Positions 26,632-35,469 of a stretch of DNA of 64,000 nucleotides are shown piece after piece. The position numbers were made by a program, and so were the translations under genes. Positions within the stretch are counted from its first letter, which is position 1, and each line of letters opens with the position of its first letter. The notes under the pieces are model-generated. The model did not search any database. It was not told the origin of the DNA and worked only from the letters and a program-made list of their open reading frames with translations. The stretch comes from [Clostridium] aerotolerans DSM 5434 (GTDB lineage: Bacteria; Bacillota; Clostridia; Lachnospirales; Lachnospiraceae), in the NCBI RefSeq assembly GCF_000687555.1, contig NZ_JHWJ01000005.1:186001-250000 (forward strand). The letters run 5' to 3'.

Positions 26632-27186
26632 TTACTTTTTCTCTATAAAAATATGCTTGTTCGTTTTATAAGTCTTTTCCTTTACCATCTGGTATCCCAT
26701 GTCTTCCAGATAATCAAACGAAGTCTCCAAAGATGCCTCTGTAATAATGACGGTATGCTCATCTATCATGGTTGAATTTATAAGTGCTTCCAAAACTCTT
26801 TTTTCCCATTCCAGGTTATAAGGGGGATCCATGAAAACATAGTCAAAAACATATCCCTTTCCTTCCATTCTGGAGATGCCTGTTAAAACATCACAGTTCA
26901 TGACAATTGCGCCGTCTTCCAGCTTGGTTGTCTTCAAATTTTCCCTGATGCATTCCGCTGCTTTTGGATTTTGCTCTATCAATACTGCAAATCTTGCTCC
27001 ACGGCTTAATGCTTCAATTCCAATGGCACCGCTACCAGAAAATAAATCCAGAAAACAACAATCAGCCATGTCTGTATTTATCATATTAAAAAGCGTTTCT
27101 TTGATTCTGTCTGTGGTAGGTCTGGTATCCTGACCTTCTATTGTTTTTAATAAAAGCCTTCTGGCTTTTCCTGCAATCACTCTCAT
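26632..27186 (-). CDS. rsmD: 16S rRNA (guanine(966)-N(2))-methyltransferase RsmD
   Basis: 184-residue SAM-dependent methyltransferase acting on G966 of 16S rRNA. It starts [15 protein letters not shown] with [16 protein letters not shown], has the SAM motif [20 protein letters not shown], and the catalytic DPPY tetrad ([10 protein letters not shown]). Length and order match the family. It is the first gene of the rsmD-coaD-coiled-coil operon, with a good promoter upstream. Confidence 0.96.
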   Translation of the reverse strand: MRVIAGKARRLLLKTIEGQDTRPTTDRIKETLFNMINTDMADCCFLDLFSGSGAIGIEALSRGARFAVLIEQNPKAAECIRENLKTTKLEDGAIVMNCDVLTGISRMEGKGYVFDYVFMDPPYNLEWEKRVLEALINSTMIDEHTVIITEASLETSFDYLEDMGYQMVKEKTYKTNKHIFIEKK

Positions 27187-27215
27187 TAGAATTCCTCACT
27201 TTATTTATCCAAACT

Positions 27216-27244
27216 ATTATAGTATGAAACCTAAAGATATACAA
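27216..27244 (-). promoter_or_regulatory. Sigma-A promoter of rsmD-coaD
   Basis: On the minus strand TTGTAT (27244-27239) and TATAAT (27221-27216) are separated by 17 nt, about 30 nt before the rsmD ATG. Confidence 0.82.
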
Positions 27245-27308
27245 CAAGATTTTGTCCTGAGATTCTTAAATTTATAAGTTATTCAGTCTTAAAAATTTAC
27301 AAAGAAAA

Positions 27309-27357
27309 GGAGCCGCAGCCCCTGTAAATAAATTCATATTTACCAGGCTGCGGCTCC
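27309..27357 (-). terminator. Strong terminator after spore protein gene
   Basis: Perfect 12-bp GC-rich stem GGAGCCGCAGCC (27309-27320) with GGCTGCGGCTCC (27346-27357), with an inner TAAATA/TATTTA extension. On the minus strand it is followed by TTTTCTTT. Confidence 0.92.
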
Positions 27358-27380
27358 ACTTTTCTTTTTTTGTTTACAGA

Positions 27381-27584
27381 TTATTTACCTGCAAGCTGTC
27401 TCTCATAGGATTCGATCATTTTCTTAACCATATAACCGCCTACAGAACCATTCTGTGCGGAAGTTAAGTTACCGTTGTATCCATTGGTTAACGGAACACC
27501 TAATTCGTTTGCTACTTCCATTTTGAAACGATCCATTGCTTCTCTTGCCTCTGGTACATTTGTAGTGTTAGATTTTCCTGACAT
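27381..27584 (-). CDS. Alpha/beta-type small acid-soluble spore protein
   Basis: 67-residue SASP that coats spore DNA and protects it from UV and heat. The family signature is clear: EAREAMDRFKMEVANELGV and LTSAQNGSVGGYMVKKMIESYE. The germination protease site lies in the first motif. The frame reaches an ATG at 27605, but that ATG lies just before the Shine-Dalgarno AAAGGAGG; the ATG at 27584, 9 nt after it, is the true start. It is monocistronic with a strong terminator. Expression is expected in the forespore. Confidence 0.96.
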   Translation of the reverse strand: MSGKSNTTNVPEAREAMDRFKMEVANELGVPLTNGYNGNLTSAQNGSVGGYMVKKMIESYERQLAGK

Positions 27585-27611
27585 AATAAAATGCCTCCTT
27601 TTCATCTATTT

Positions 27612-27644
27612 CACCATGTGTTCGTTTGTTTTTTTTACATGGTG
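27612..27644 (-). repeat. Inverted repeat in the spore-protein leader
   Basis: CACCATGT (27612-27619) and ACATGGTG (27637-27644) form a perfect 8-bp stem in the 5' untranslated region, just upstream of the ribosome site. It has no T-run on the gene strand, so it may stabilise the mRNA or regulate it. Confidence 0.6.
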
Positions 27645-27662
27645 TGTTTTGTGCTACACTCC

Positions 27663-27689
27663 TATTATGGCTGAAACAGAATGAAATAC
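27663..27689 (-). promoter_or_regulatory. Forespore sigma-G/F-like promoter
   Basis: On the minus strand CATAATA (27669-27663) fits the CATNNTA -10 of sigma-G, with GTATT (27689-27685) 15 nt upstream as a weak -35. The position, about 80 nt before the spore-protein start, fits. Confidence 0.5.
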
Positions 27690-27746
27690 ACTAGAAAATT
27701 TTAGGAAATTTTTTAACCCTCATAACCATTCTTACGCAATGGACAT

Positions 27747-28364
27747 TTATGATTCAGATGACAGCATTTTTTCAATGTTTGTCCGCATAAGCTGAAATGC
27801 CACTTCATTCATTCCGCTGTTAATAATCACGTCAGCAAGCGGCTTTGTAGGCTCAACATAAAGATAATGCATGGGCTTTACCGTTGTAAGATACTGTTCT
27901 ACAACTCCTTCTATATCTCTGCCCCGTTCTTTGACATCCCGGATCACACGGCGCAGAATCCGTTCGTCCGCATCTGCCTCTACAAATATTTTAATATCAA
28001 ACATATTTCTTAAACGTTCATCCGCAAAGACTAAAATTCCTTCTACTAATATAACTTTCTTTGGCTCCACTCTTACGACTTCATCGGAACGGTTATGCAT
28101 GGAATAATCATAGATCGGACATTCCACTGCTTTTCCTGCCCGCAGCATGGTTAACTGATTTAATAAAAGCTCTGTTTCAAATGCCTCCGGATGATCGTAA
28201 TTCATCTTCTTTCTTTCCTCAAAGGGAACTCCATCTTGCTTTCTATAATAATTATCATGATAAAGGACTGCTATATTGTCGCTAAATGCCTCCTTTAACC
28301 GATTCGTAAAGGTTGACTTTCCTGAACCGGTTCCTCCGGCAATACCTATTATTACACTTTTCAT
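27747..28364 (-). CDS. udk: Uridine kinase
   Basis: 205-residue P-loop kinase that phosphorylates uridine and cytidine in pyrimidine salvage. It starts MKSVIIGIAGGTGSGKST (Walker A), with YHDNYYRKQDGVPFEERKKMNYDHPEAFE and VEGILVFADERLRNMFDIKIFVEADAD as family blocks and the RDVKERGRDIEGVVEQY lid. The frame extends 9 nt upstream to a GTG inside the AAGGAGTG ribosome site, so I use the ATG at 28364. It lies 40 nt after the leucine-rich-repeat gene. Confidence 0.95.
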   Translation of the reverse strand: MKSVIIGIAGGTGSGKSTFTNRLKEAFSDNIAVLYHDNYYRKQDGVPFEERKKMNYDHPEAFETELLLNQLTMLRAGKAVECPIYDYSMHNRSDEVVRVEPKKVILVEGILVFADERLRNMFDIKIFVEADADERILRRVIRDVKERGRDIEGVVEQYLTTVKPMHYLYVEPTKPLADVIINSGMNEVAFQLMRTNIEKMLSSES

Positions 28365-28404
28365 CTTTCGCACTCCTTTAAACTCTTTTGGATCATATTC
28401 ATTT

Positions 28405-30255
28405 TTATCTAACTATGGTAACGCTATCGCTTAGTACCCGGTCATTCCCAATGGGATTATCTGTACATACAACCTTTTTTAATTGATTTAAATTTTGTAA
28501 TGGTTTTAAATCTGATACATAATTTCCACTGATGTTAATTTCTTCCAGCGAGGGAAGAGAAGAAGCAAATTCAATCCCTGTAAGAGTATTATCTGCTAAA
28601 CTAAGTTTCTTAAGTCCTGGAAATTTCGCAAAAAAATCTTTGTGTTCGTCAAGAACTACCTTATCATAATCGACGGAATAGATACCGTTACCGCCGGATA
28701 CTTTTACGTTCTTATATAACTTTACACCATCCATTTCCAATATCTTCAAAGTTTCTGTAGGCTGAATTTTATCAAAATTGAGTTCACATTCTACTCCATT
28801 TAAATATAGTTCCTGTATCGATGGTACCTGGAATATATTGGAAATATCTTCATACGTCGTCATTCCGCTTACATTGAGATATTCAAGAGACGGTATGGAT
28901 GATACAAAATTTAAATTTTGAAAACTACCGGATAACCATCCGCAGGTCAGTTTTTTCAAATTTGTAAGGCTGGCAAAAACATCAGGATTGTTCACCTTGC
29001 AACGATCCAGATTCAGTTCTTCCAATGAAGTCATGGAACTTAAAAAGCCTACATCAGAAGCTCGAACTAAAGTGAGTTTCATGATTCCCGGGAAATGTGT
29101 CATATCCGGCTGCGGAATATTACTTGGTATTTCCAGAAAAAGTTCCTTAAGCCCCGAAAGTCCCTCTATTCCGCTTAAATCCTTTATCTCATCGCAATCT
29201 GTAATGGTCAGATTCGTTAGACCAGAATGATTTCTAAGTTCGTTAACCTCTAAAATCTTAGCATCTTTTAATGAAAAGGTTTTTAAGTTTGTAAGGCCTG
29301 ATAAAAAGCTTAAATCCCGGATCATCTCTGATTCCAGAGAAAGCGTTTCAAGATTAGGAAGTACGGAAAGTACGGAAAAATCGTTGATACTGTCTCCGTT
29401 TCTAATGGTTAAGCTCTTTATGGACTTGGCTGTGACCAGCGTTTTAATCTCATTTAAATTTACACCATTAATAGTAAGACTCTCAAGATTTTTAAATTGA
29501 TCCAACCCTTCCAGATTGTATAGGCCTGATACAAATTGGACCTCTTTTAAATTTGATACATCAGGATATATTTCTGCCAGTTTTAAGGGAGAATCCAAAT
29601 TACAGCTGATTCCTTCTAAAGTAAGACCCTTTAAAGATTCTTTATTTACATATCCGCTCATCTCAAGCTTTTTAAGACCAGTAAATCGTGACACCAGATC
29701 ATAATCAAATGTTCCGCTTTCTTTTGGATATGAAAGCCATGTAAGCTGCGCGTTTGTATCTTCATAAGGATTATCAAGGCTGTATCCTATTTGAAGATCG
29801 TCTATTGTGTATGTAATGTTGAGCCATTTAATCTTAGACAGTTCTTCTTCTGTCAGTTCCTGGGCAGGACGGCCAAGTGCAGTCTCTGCCATCATACCAA
29901 GAGGCCCTGATAAGGGTTTTACAGAGGTCTGACTGCTATCAACAGTGGCCTGAACTGCTCTTTCCCCTTTGTCCGCCCCAGATTTGAAAAAGATACCTCT
30001 GACTGCCACATTAATTATAAATAATACAAGGACCAACAACAAAATCCTGGGTAGAATTCCAGCTCCTGAGTTTACTCTCTCCGCCTGGACCGATGAACCT
30101 GTGTCCTTTTCATGGGAAAAGTGCACATTGTCATCGTGATCTGATTCTATGGCATAGGTTGTGTTACAATACTCGCAGACCGCTATATGGGGATTCTTTT
30201 CATCAATCCTTAAGGTACCATTACAGGACTTACACTTTAATTCTGTTATTTTCAT
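28405..30255 (-). CDS. Zinc-ribbon, single-TM, leucine-rich-repeat protein
   Basis: 616 residues. Residues 1-35 hold a zinc ribbon (C8, C11, C27, C30; CKSCNG and CEYC), residues about 69-90 are one transmembrane helix, and residues about 170-610 carry many 21-24-residue leucine-rich repeats of the bacterial SDS22/internalin type (LTNLKTFSLKDAKIL, LEELNLDRCKV, LEYLNVSGM). The orientation should place the zinc ribbon in the cytoplasm and the repeats outside. No LPXTG or lipobox is present. Function unknown; the repeats suggest protein binding at the cell surface. It has its own promoter and may be co-transcribed with udk. Confidence 0.8.
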   Translation of the reverse strand: MKITELKCKSCNGTLRIDEKNPHIAVCEYCNTTYAIESDHDDNVHFSHEKDTGSSVQAERVNSGAGILPRILLLVLVLFIINVAVRGIFFKSGADKGERAVQATVDSSQTSVKPLSGPLGMMAETALGRPAQELTEEELSKIKWLNITYTIDDLQIGYSLDNPYEDTNAQLTWLSYPKESGTFDYDLVSRFTGLKKLEMSGYVNKESLKGLTLEGISCNLDSPLKLAEIYPDVSNLKEVQFVSGLYNLEGLDQFKNLESLTINGVNLNEIKTLVTAKSIKSLTIRNGDSINDFSVLSVLPNLETLSLESEMIRDLSFLSGLTNLKTFSLKDAKILEVNELRNHSGLTNLTITDCDEIKDLSGIEGLSGLKELFLEIPSNIPQPDMTHFPGIMKLTLVRASDVGFLSSMTSLEELNLDRCKVNNPDVFASLTNLKKLTCGWLSGSFQNLNFVSSIPSLEYLNVSGMTTYEDISNIFQVPSIQELYLNGVECELNFDKIQPTETLKILEMDGVKLYKNVKVSGGNGIYSVDYDKVVLDEHKDFFAKFPGLKKLSLADNTLTGIEFASSLPSLEEINISGNYVSDLKPLQNLNQLKKVVCTDNPIGNDRVLSDSVTIVR

Positions 30256-30296
30256 CTCAAACTCCCTAAATGCTGTTTCAAATATTTACCATACAT

Positions 30297-30325
30297 ATTC
30301 TAGCAGAATCAATGGTTATATTCAA
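30297..30325 (-). promoter_or_regulatory. Sigma-A promoter of the LRR protein gene
   Basis: On the minus strand TTGAAT (30325-30320) and TAGAAT (30302-30297) are separated by 17 nt, about 42 nt before the ATG. Confidence 0.72.
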
Positions 30326-30358
30326 TTCTTTTTAAAGACTTATTTGTCACCAAAGAAA

Positions 30359-30388
30359 GGTCCAGTTCTTAAAAGCAAGAACTGAACC
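30359..30388 (-). terminator. Terminator after the DUF975 gene
   Basis: GGTCCAGTTCTT (30359-30370) pairs with AAGAACTGAACC (30377-30388) with one mismatch. On the minus strand TTTCTTT follows. Confidence 0.85.
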
Positions 30389-30398
30389 TCTCATCATT

Positions 30399-31094
30399 CT
30401 ATGTAAACGCAGTATATTCATAGTCTACAGCTGCTTTGGGTTTTATGGCATTATAATAATTAGCTTTTGTTACTGTTACATATGGATTAACATAAATAGA
30501 TGCCAGGCCAAATGTAGCAAACAACAACAGAAACCACAAAATGAATGACAGTTCAAGAACAAAATATTCAAATTTATGACCGATCATCATTTCCTTACTC
30601 TCCCTGATACACTGCAGAATTCCCTTTTCCGGATTCTCCGCCAATATGAATACAGCCTGGGAGTAGCGGTAAGTTGCAATAATACCTGGTACAATAAACA
30701 CCAAAAACCACAATACGGTAAAAATAAACATCATAAAATATAAACCAAGGACTTTAAACAGATACCGAATTCCAATGAAAAGATCACTATAGGACATAGA
30801 AGAATCCCTGTTGGAAAACTTCAGACAAAGCAATTGGTATCCAAAATCAAGAATTGAGGAAAATAAAAAATAAATTATAAAAAATCCAAGGCTGATAAGT
30901 ACATACGATGATAATTGGGATAGGTCTTCATATTCTCCCGTCTGAAATAATATCATTCCCCAATCATCGAGAGCCTTTTGAACACCAGATATGATGAACA
31001 TGATAATACCATAGATAATAGTTACACCATATGGGCTGATTGCCGCAACTCTCATGGCTTCCTTTGCTCCCATCTTTAACTCTCTTCTATCCAT
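30399..31094 (-). CDS. DUF975 family integral membrane protein
   Basis: 231 residues with five to six hydrophobic helices. It begins with RRELKMGAKEAMR, the family N-terminus, and holds the conserved amphipathic region LFIGIRYLFKVLGLYFMMFIFTVLWFLVFIVPGIIATYRYSQAVFILAENP with CIRESKEMMIGHKFEYFVLELSF. DUF975 proteins have no settled function. It lies 33 nt downstream of recG on the same strand, so co-transcription with recG is possible, and it ends at a clear terminator. Confidence 0.88.
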   Translation of the reverse strand: MDRRELKMGAKEAMRVAAISPYGVTIIYGIIMFIISGVQKALDDWGMILFQTGEYEDLSQLSSYVLISLGFFIIYFLFSSILDFGYQLLCLKFSNRDSSMSYSDLFIGIRYLFKVLGLYFMMFIFTVLWFLVFIVPGIIATYRYSQAVFILAENPEKGILQCIRESKEMMIGHKFEYFVLELSFILWFLLLFATFGLASIYVNPYVTVTKANYYNAIKPKAAVDYEYTAFT

Positions 31095-31127
31095 TACACG
31101 CCTCCTTTCTCACTATGAATGATTCTA

Positions 31128-33179
31128 TTATAGATTCAGCTTATCATAGCTCTTAGCCAGATACTCCTCCAACCGAATCTTAAGCTCATAATGCTCTTCT
31201 TTATGAAGCTCCGGATCACCTTGAAACAACAGCTTTACTTCCTCAGATACCGTCTTTAATATATTGGCATCCGTAAAAATATCACCCAGCTTAAATTCCA
31301 GATCACCGCTTTGGCGGATACCAAAGATATCTCCAGGTCCACGAAGCTTTAAATCTTCAGAAGCAATAAAAAAGCCGTCATTTGATTTGTTTAGAATATC
31401 AAGCCGCTCCTTAGTTCCGTCCTGGTCGGAACCATTAACCATGATACAATAGGACTGGTGTTTTCCACGGCCGACTCTTCCTCTTAGCTGATGAAGCTGA
31501 GCCAGGCCAAACCGTTCTGCATTTTCAATCATCATTACAGTAGCATTCGGTACATTGACACCTACTTCAATTACAGTAGTGGATACTAAGACCTTGATCT
31601 CTCCGCCGGCAAATCTCTCCATGATCTTATTTTTTTCTTTTGGTTTCATCTTCCCATGGAGATATTCCACTGCAATGCCTGGAAGTTCTCCTTTAAGGAC
31701 CTTTGTATAATCCACTACATTTTCCGCATCAATCATCTCACTCTCTTCCACCATGGGGCAGATTACATAGGCCTGACGGCCGGCAGCAACCTCCTGGCGA
31801 ATAAATTCATAGGCTTTCTTCCGATATCCCGTATCTACCACACAGTTTTTAATTGGGAGACGGTTGGCTGGCAATTCGTCAATGACTGAAATATCCAGAT
31901 CCCCATAAATAATAATGGCAAGAGTCCGTGGAATAGGAGTTGCACTCATGACCAGCACGTGAGGCTCTTCTCCTTTTTTTCCAAGCATCTCTCTTTGCCC
32001 CACACCAAACCGATGCTGTTCGTCCGTAATTACAAGGGCGAGCTTATCATATACCACCTTTTCCTGAATGAGAGCATGGGTGCCTACAATGATATCGGCT
32101 TCGTGAGAAGCAATTCTTTCATAAGCAATCCTCTTTTCCTTTGCGGTCATAGATCCGGTAACAAGAATGGGTACCTTCTCAATTCCATGAGCCTCAAAGA
32201 GCTCAGTCATGGATTCAAAATGCTGTTTTGCCAATACCTCAGTTGGTACCATAAGAGCTCCCTGATATCCGTTATAAGCAGCTTGTAAAAGTGCCAGAAT
32301 GGCTATAATGGTCTTACCGGATCCAACATCACCCTGAACCAGACGATTCATTACCTGGCCTCCGGAAATGTCCTTATAAACTTCTTTTAACACATTTTCC
32401 TGGGCCTTTGTCAGCGAATAAGGAAGGCTTTCTTTTATCTCTTCCACAGTAGAAGAAAGCTGGAAAGAAAACTTACTTTTTTTATCCTCTCTCTGCTCCT
32501 TTAGTCTCCTGACCGCCATTAAAAATAAAAAGAATTCATCAAATACCAGTCTTTTTCTGGCAAACAGCAGTTCTTTCCGGTCTTCCGGAAAATGTATATG
32601 TTCAATGGCAAAATTATATTCCGCCAGTTCATGCTTCTTTCTTAAATCAGCAGGCATATAATCCCGGACCATCATACGATTCTCCAAGGCCTGTTTTACA
32701 GCTCTGACCACCGTTTTATTGCTGAGTCCCTTGGTTTGTCCATAAATCGGCTGCATGGAGTGAACGACCTGCTCATAAGCCTCCGGAGTAAACACCTCTG
32801 GCTGCTCCATGGTAAGGCGGCCGCTTTTCTTTACGATCCTTCCCCGGAAAATTGCCCTCATGCCAGCCTTTAGGGTGGAATGAAGATAAGGCATATTATA
32901 CCAGGTCAAAGCAAGGGTTCCCGTAGAATCCTTTAGAGTCGTTGTGATTACCTGAATATGACTGTAACGCTTTACATCCGGAGTTTTATAAAGCATTCCT
33001 GCCACAGTCATGACACGGTCCGGCTTTAAATCTCCAATCAAGGACGGTTCCTCATAGGTATCGTAAGCTCTTGGATAATATTCCAGGAGATCTTCTACCG
33101 TTTCCACTCCCACTTTGTAAAACAATTTTCCGGTTTTATCTCCAATTCCCTTTAAGGTATCAATGGGTTCACGGTTCAT
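31128..33179 (-). CDS. recG: ATP-dependent DNA helicase RecG
   Basis: 683-residue branch-migrating helicase that remodels stalled forks, R-loops and Holliday junctions. The N-terminal wedge/OB domain (about 1-230) is followed by helicase motif I GDVGSGKT, Ia MVPTEVLAKQH, II DEQHRFGV, III MSATPIPRTL, IV-VI with VEVGVNVPNATVMMIENAERFGLAQLHQLRGRVGRG and the C-terminal TRG-like region SNDGFFIASEDLKLRGPGDIFG. Full length. A strong terminator separates it from the fakA-like gene upstream. Confidence 0.97.
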   Translation of the reverse strand: MNREPIDTLKGIGDKTGKLFYKVGVETVEDLLEYYPRAYDTYEEPSLIGDLKPDRVMTVAGMLYKTPDVKRYSHIQVITTTLKDSTGTLALTWYNMPYLHSTLKAGMRAIFRGRIVKKSGRLTMEQPEVFTPEAYEQVVHSMQPIYGQTKGLSNKTVVRAVKQALENRMMVRDYMPADLRKKHELAEYNFAIEHIHFPEDRKELLFARKRLVFDEFFLFLMAVRRLKEQREDKKSKFSFQLSSTVEEIKESLPYSLTKAQENVLKEVYKDISGGQVMNRLVQGDVGSGKTIIAILALLQAAYNGYQGALMVPTEVLAKQHFESMTELFEAHGIEKVPILVTGSMTAKEKRIAYERIASHEADIIVGTHALIQEKVVYDKLALVITDEQHRFGVGQREMLGKKGEEPHVLVMSATPIPRTLAIIIYGDLDISVIDELPANRLPIKNCVVDTGYRKKAYEFIRQEVAAGRQAYVICPMVEESEMIDAENVVDYTKVLKGELPGIAVEYLHGKMKPKEKNKIMERFAGGEIKVLVSTTVIEVGVNVPNATVMMIENAERFGLAQLHQLRGRVGRGKHQSYCIMVNGSDQDGTKERLDILNKSNDGFFIASEDLKLRGPGDIFGIRQSGDLEFKLGDIFTDANILKTVSEEVKLLFQGDPELHKEEHYELKIRLEEYLAKSYDKLNL

Positions 33180-33218
33180 GGAACATACACCTCCAGGTTC
33201 ATTTTAAATAGCAAAAAT

Positions 33219-33246
33219 CCGGGCAGACGAAATCCCGTCTGCCCGG
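33219..33246 (-). terminator. Terminator after the fakA-like gene
   Basis: Perfect 11-bp stem CCGGGCAGACG (33219-33229) with CGTCTGCCCGG (33236-33246) and a 6-nt loop. ATTTTTG follows on the minus strand. Confidence 0.93.
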
Positions 33247-33259
33247 GAAATAATACACC

Positions 33260-34930
33260 TTATTCCACTGAAATCAGATAATAATAGATGGGCTGCCCAC
33301 CAGCGTGAAGCTCTACTTCACAGGCAGAGAAAATCTCTTCTGCTTTCTCTTTTAACACATTGGCATCGTCCTGCTTTACATCTTTTCCATAGTAAATAGT
33401 AACAAGCTCAGATTCTTCTTCTACCATTGACTTAAGGGAATGGAGCACAGTAGATTCTATGTCTTTTCCAACTGCCAGAATGCCTTGATCACCTAGAGCC
33501 ATGATATCGCCTTCCTTGATCTCTATGTCGTCAATCACAGTATTGCGCACTGCATAAGTAATCTGTCCGGTTTTTACTCTGGACATCTCTTCAATCATAT
33601 TTCTTTCATTGTCTTCCGGAGAAAGATCTGCCGCAAAATTGATGATTGCAGTAATTCCCTGAGGAATGGTCTTTGACGGAATCACAACTACCTTTTTATC
33701 TTCTACCAGTCCCTTTGCCTGCTCAGCTGCCAGGATTATATTCTTATTATTTGGAAGAATATAGACCGTATCAGCATTAACACGGTCAATGGCATTTAAC
33801 ATATCTTCTGTACTTGGATTCATGGTCTGGCCGCCTTCAATGAGATAATCGGCTCCGATACCACGGAAAATCTCATCAAGCCCTTCACCTGCAGAAACAG
33901 AAATAAATCCATAAGGCTTTCTTGGCTCCGCCTTTTTCTCTCTTTCTGCTTTTTGCTGCTCCGCCAGTTTTTCTGACTCTTTAATTAACTTCTCCTGATG
34001 CTCTTCTCTCATATTATCAATCTTCATACGGGATAAAGAACCATAGGTAAGAGCCCGTTGAATAGCAAGCCCGGGATCATTGGTATGAACATGAACCTTT
34101 ATCATATCATCATCAGAAACGACTACAAGAGAATCACCAATGGATTCTAAATAGTCTTTGAATTCCAGTTCAGTCTTTTCGTCATATGGTTTTTCCAGAT
34201 TAACAATAAACTCGGTACAATAGCCGAATTTAATATCAATATCTCCCAGGTGAGCGGTTTCCGTTCTGGTCTGGAACAGCTGGCTGCTTCCTTCTACAGA
34301 AAGGTCAACCTCTTTACCCATAAGGCAGTCAAAGGCTCCCTTTACTACCTGCATGAGTCCCTGTCCGCCGGAATCCACAACGCCTGCCTGCTTTAATACA
34401 GGGAGCATCTCAGGAGTCTGACTTAAAACGTAATCTCCGTGTTCAATCACCTTCTGGCAAAATTCGATTACATCTTCTGTCTCAGTCACCAGTTCTGCCG
34501 CTTTATCAGCCATACCCTTTGCAACGGTAAGAATGGTACCTTCTTTCGGCTTCATTACTGCTTTGTAAGCAGTCTCCGTAGCTCTTACAAAAGAGTTGGC
34601 TAAAACTGTTGTGGTCACCTGCTCTGTTCCGGATATCTCTTTTGTAAAGCCACGGAACAACTGGGATAAAATTACGCCTGAGTTTCCTCTGGCTCCTCTT
34701 AAAGAACCGGAAGAAATTGCTTTTGCCAAAGTTTCCATGGTTGGATTTTCAATGGCGGCAACTTCTTTGGCCGCTGACATAATTGTCATGGTCATATTCG
34801 TTCCGGTATCTCCATCCGGTACTGGAAACACATTTAATTCATTAATCCATTCTTTCTTGGCTTCCAGCCCTTTTGCACCTGCCAGAAATGCCTTCTGCAG
34901 CATTTTGGCGTCTATATACTTCATACCCAC
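33260..34930 (-). CDS. fakA: DAK2/DhaL-domain protein, FakA-like fatty acid kinase subunit
   Basis: 556 residues. Residues about 8-205 are a DhaL/DAK2 kinase domain with the ATP/Mg motif FPVPDGDTGTNM and SSGSLRGARGNSGVILSQLFRG. Residues about 230-300 are the central domain and 345-556 a DegV-like C-terminal region with PNNKNIILAAEQA. This is the FakA (YloV) layout: FakA phosphorylates fatty acids delivered by a FakB (DegV) protein, which is not in this window. The start is probably GTG at 34930, 9 nt after GGAGG; an ATG two codons later is possible. It follows the Asp23-like gene by 14 nt. Confidence 0.93.
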   Translation of the reverse strand: MGMKYIDAKMLQKAFLAGAKGLEAKKEWINELNVFPVPDGDTGTNMTMTIMSAAKEVAAIENPTMETLAKAISSGSLRGARGNSGVILSQLFRGFTKEISGTEQVTTTVLANSFVRATETAYKAVMKPKEGTILTVAKGMADKAAELVTETEDVIEFCQKVIEHGDYVLSQTPEMLPVLKQAGVVDSGGQGLMQVVKGAFDCLMGKEVDLSVEGSSQLFQTRTETAHLGDIDIKFGYCTEFIVNLEKPYDEKTELEFKDYLESIGDSLVVVSDDDMIKVHVHTNDPGLAIQRALTYGSLSRMKIDNMREEHQEKLIKESEKLAEQQKAEREKKAEPRKPYGFISVSAGEGLDEIFRGIGADYLIEGGQTMNPSTEDMLNAIDRVNADTVYILPNNKNIILAAEQAKGLVEDKKVVVIPSKTIPQGITAIINFAADLSPEDNERNMIEEMSRVKTGQITYAVRNTVIDDIEIKEGDIMALGDQGILAVGKDIESTVLHSLKSMVEEESELVTIYYGKDVKQDDANVLKEKAEEIFSACEVELHAGGQPIYYYLISVE

Positions 34931-34944
34931 AGGTAGTTTCCTCC

Positions 34945-35301
34945 TTAATCGATCACTCTTACGCCTTCAACGTAGATGTTAATTTTATCTACCGTCATTC
35001 CGGTGAATTCTTCTACTTTGTATTTTACATTTTCAATCAGATTATCAGCTACTGCAGAAATACTGATTCCATATGCAACAATTACATGGAAATCAATGAT
35101 AATATGGTTGTCCTGAATATTCACATTGATTCCGTGAGTCAGGCCCTCCCGCTTTAAAAGCTTTACGAGTCCATCCTTCATGCTGACAGCCGCCATACCG
35201 ACAATACCGAAGCATTCTACCGCAGTAGTTCCGGCATACATAGCGATAACATCAGGGCTTACCTGGATTTCGCCCAGTTTATTATTGATATAACCCTTCA
35301 T
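34945..35301 (-). CDS. Asp23/Gls24 family envelope-stress-like protein (YloU)
   Basis: 118 residues, single Asp23/Gls24 domain, without the long extensions of alkaline-shock Asp23. Family features are LGEIQVSPDVIAMYAG near the start, the GINVNIQDNHIIIDFHVIVAYGISISAVADNLIENVKYKVEEFTG core and a final VDKINIYVEGVRVID. It pairs with the FakA-like gene as yloU-yloV in Bacillus, divergent from rpmB, a conserved arrangement. Its exact role is unknown. The start ATG at 35301 follows CGGAGG at 8-9 nt. Confidence 0.94.
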   Translation of the reverse strand: MKGYINNKLGEIQVSPDVIAMYAGTTAVECFGIVGMAAVSMKDGLVKLLKREGLTHGINVNIQDNHIIIDFHVIVAYGISISAVADNLIENVKYKVEEFTGMTVDKINIYVEGVRVID

Positions 35302-35380
35302 AGTCTCTACCTCCGTTCTTTCTGTCTGTTTTGATTATACATGATTTTTCCAAAAAAAGAAACAAATTTTTAATTTTCAC

Positions 35381-35409
35381 TTGCAAATCATGGTGTTTTC
35401 TGTTATCAT
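35381..35409 (+). promoter_or_regulatory. Sigma-A promoter of rpmB
   Basis: TTGCAA (35381-35386) and TATCAT (35404-35409) are separated by 17 nt, about 55 nt before the L28 ribosome site. Confidence 0.8.
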
Positions 35410-35420
35410 ACACTTGTTGT

Positions 35421-35444
35421 GGATTTTTCAACCATAAAAAATCC
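35421..35444 (+). promoter_or_regulatory. Leader hairpin upstream of L28
   Basis: GGATTTTT (35421-35428) pairs with AAAAATCC (35437-35444), close to the expected transcription start and 12 nt before AAGGAGG. It could be an autoregulatory or stabilising leader stem; no role is proven. Confidence 0.5.
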
Positions 35445-35469
35445 AAGTAGCTTTTAAGGAGGTGCAATC

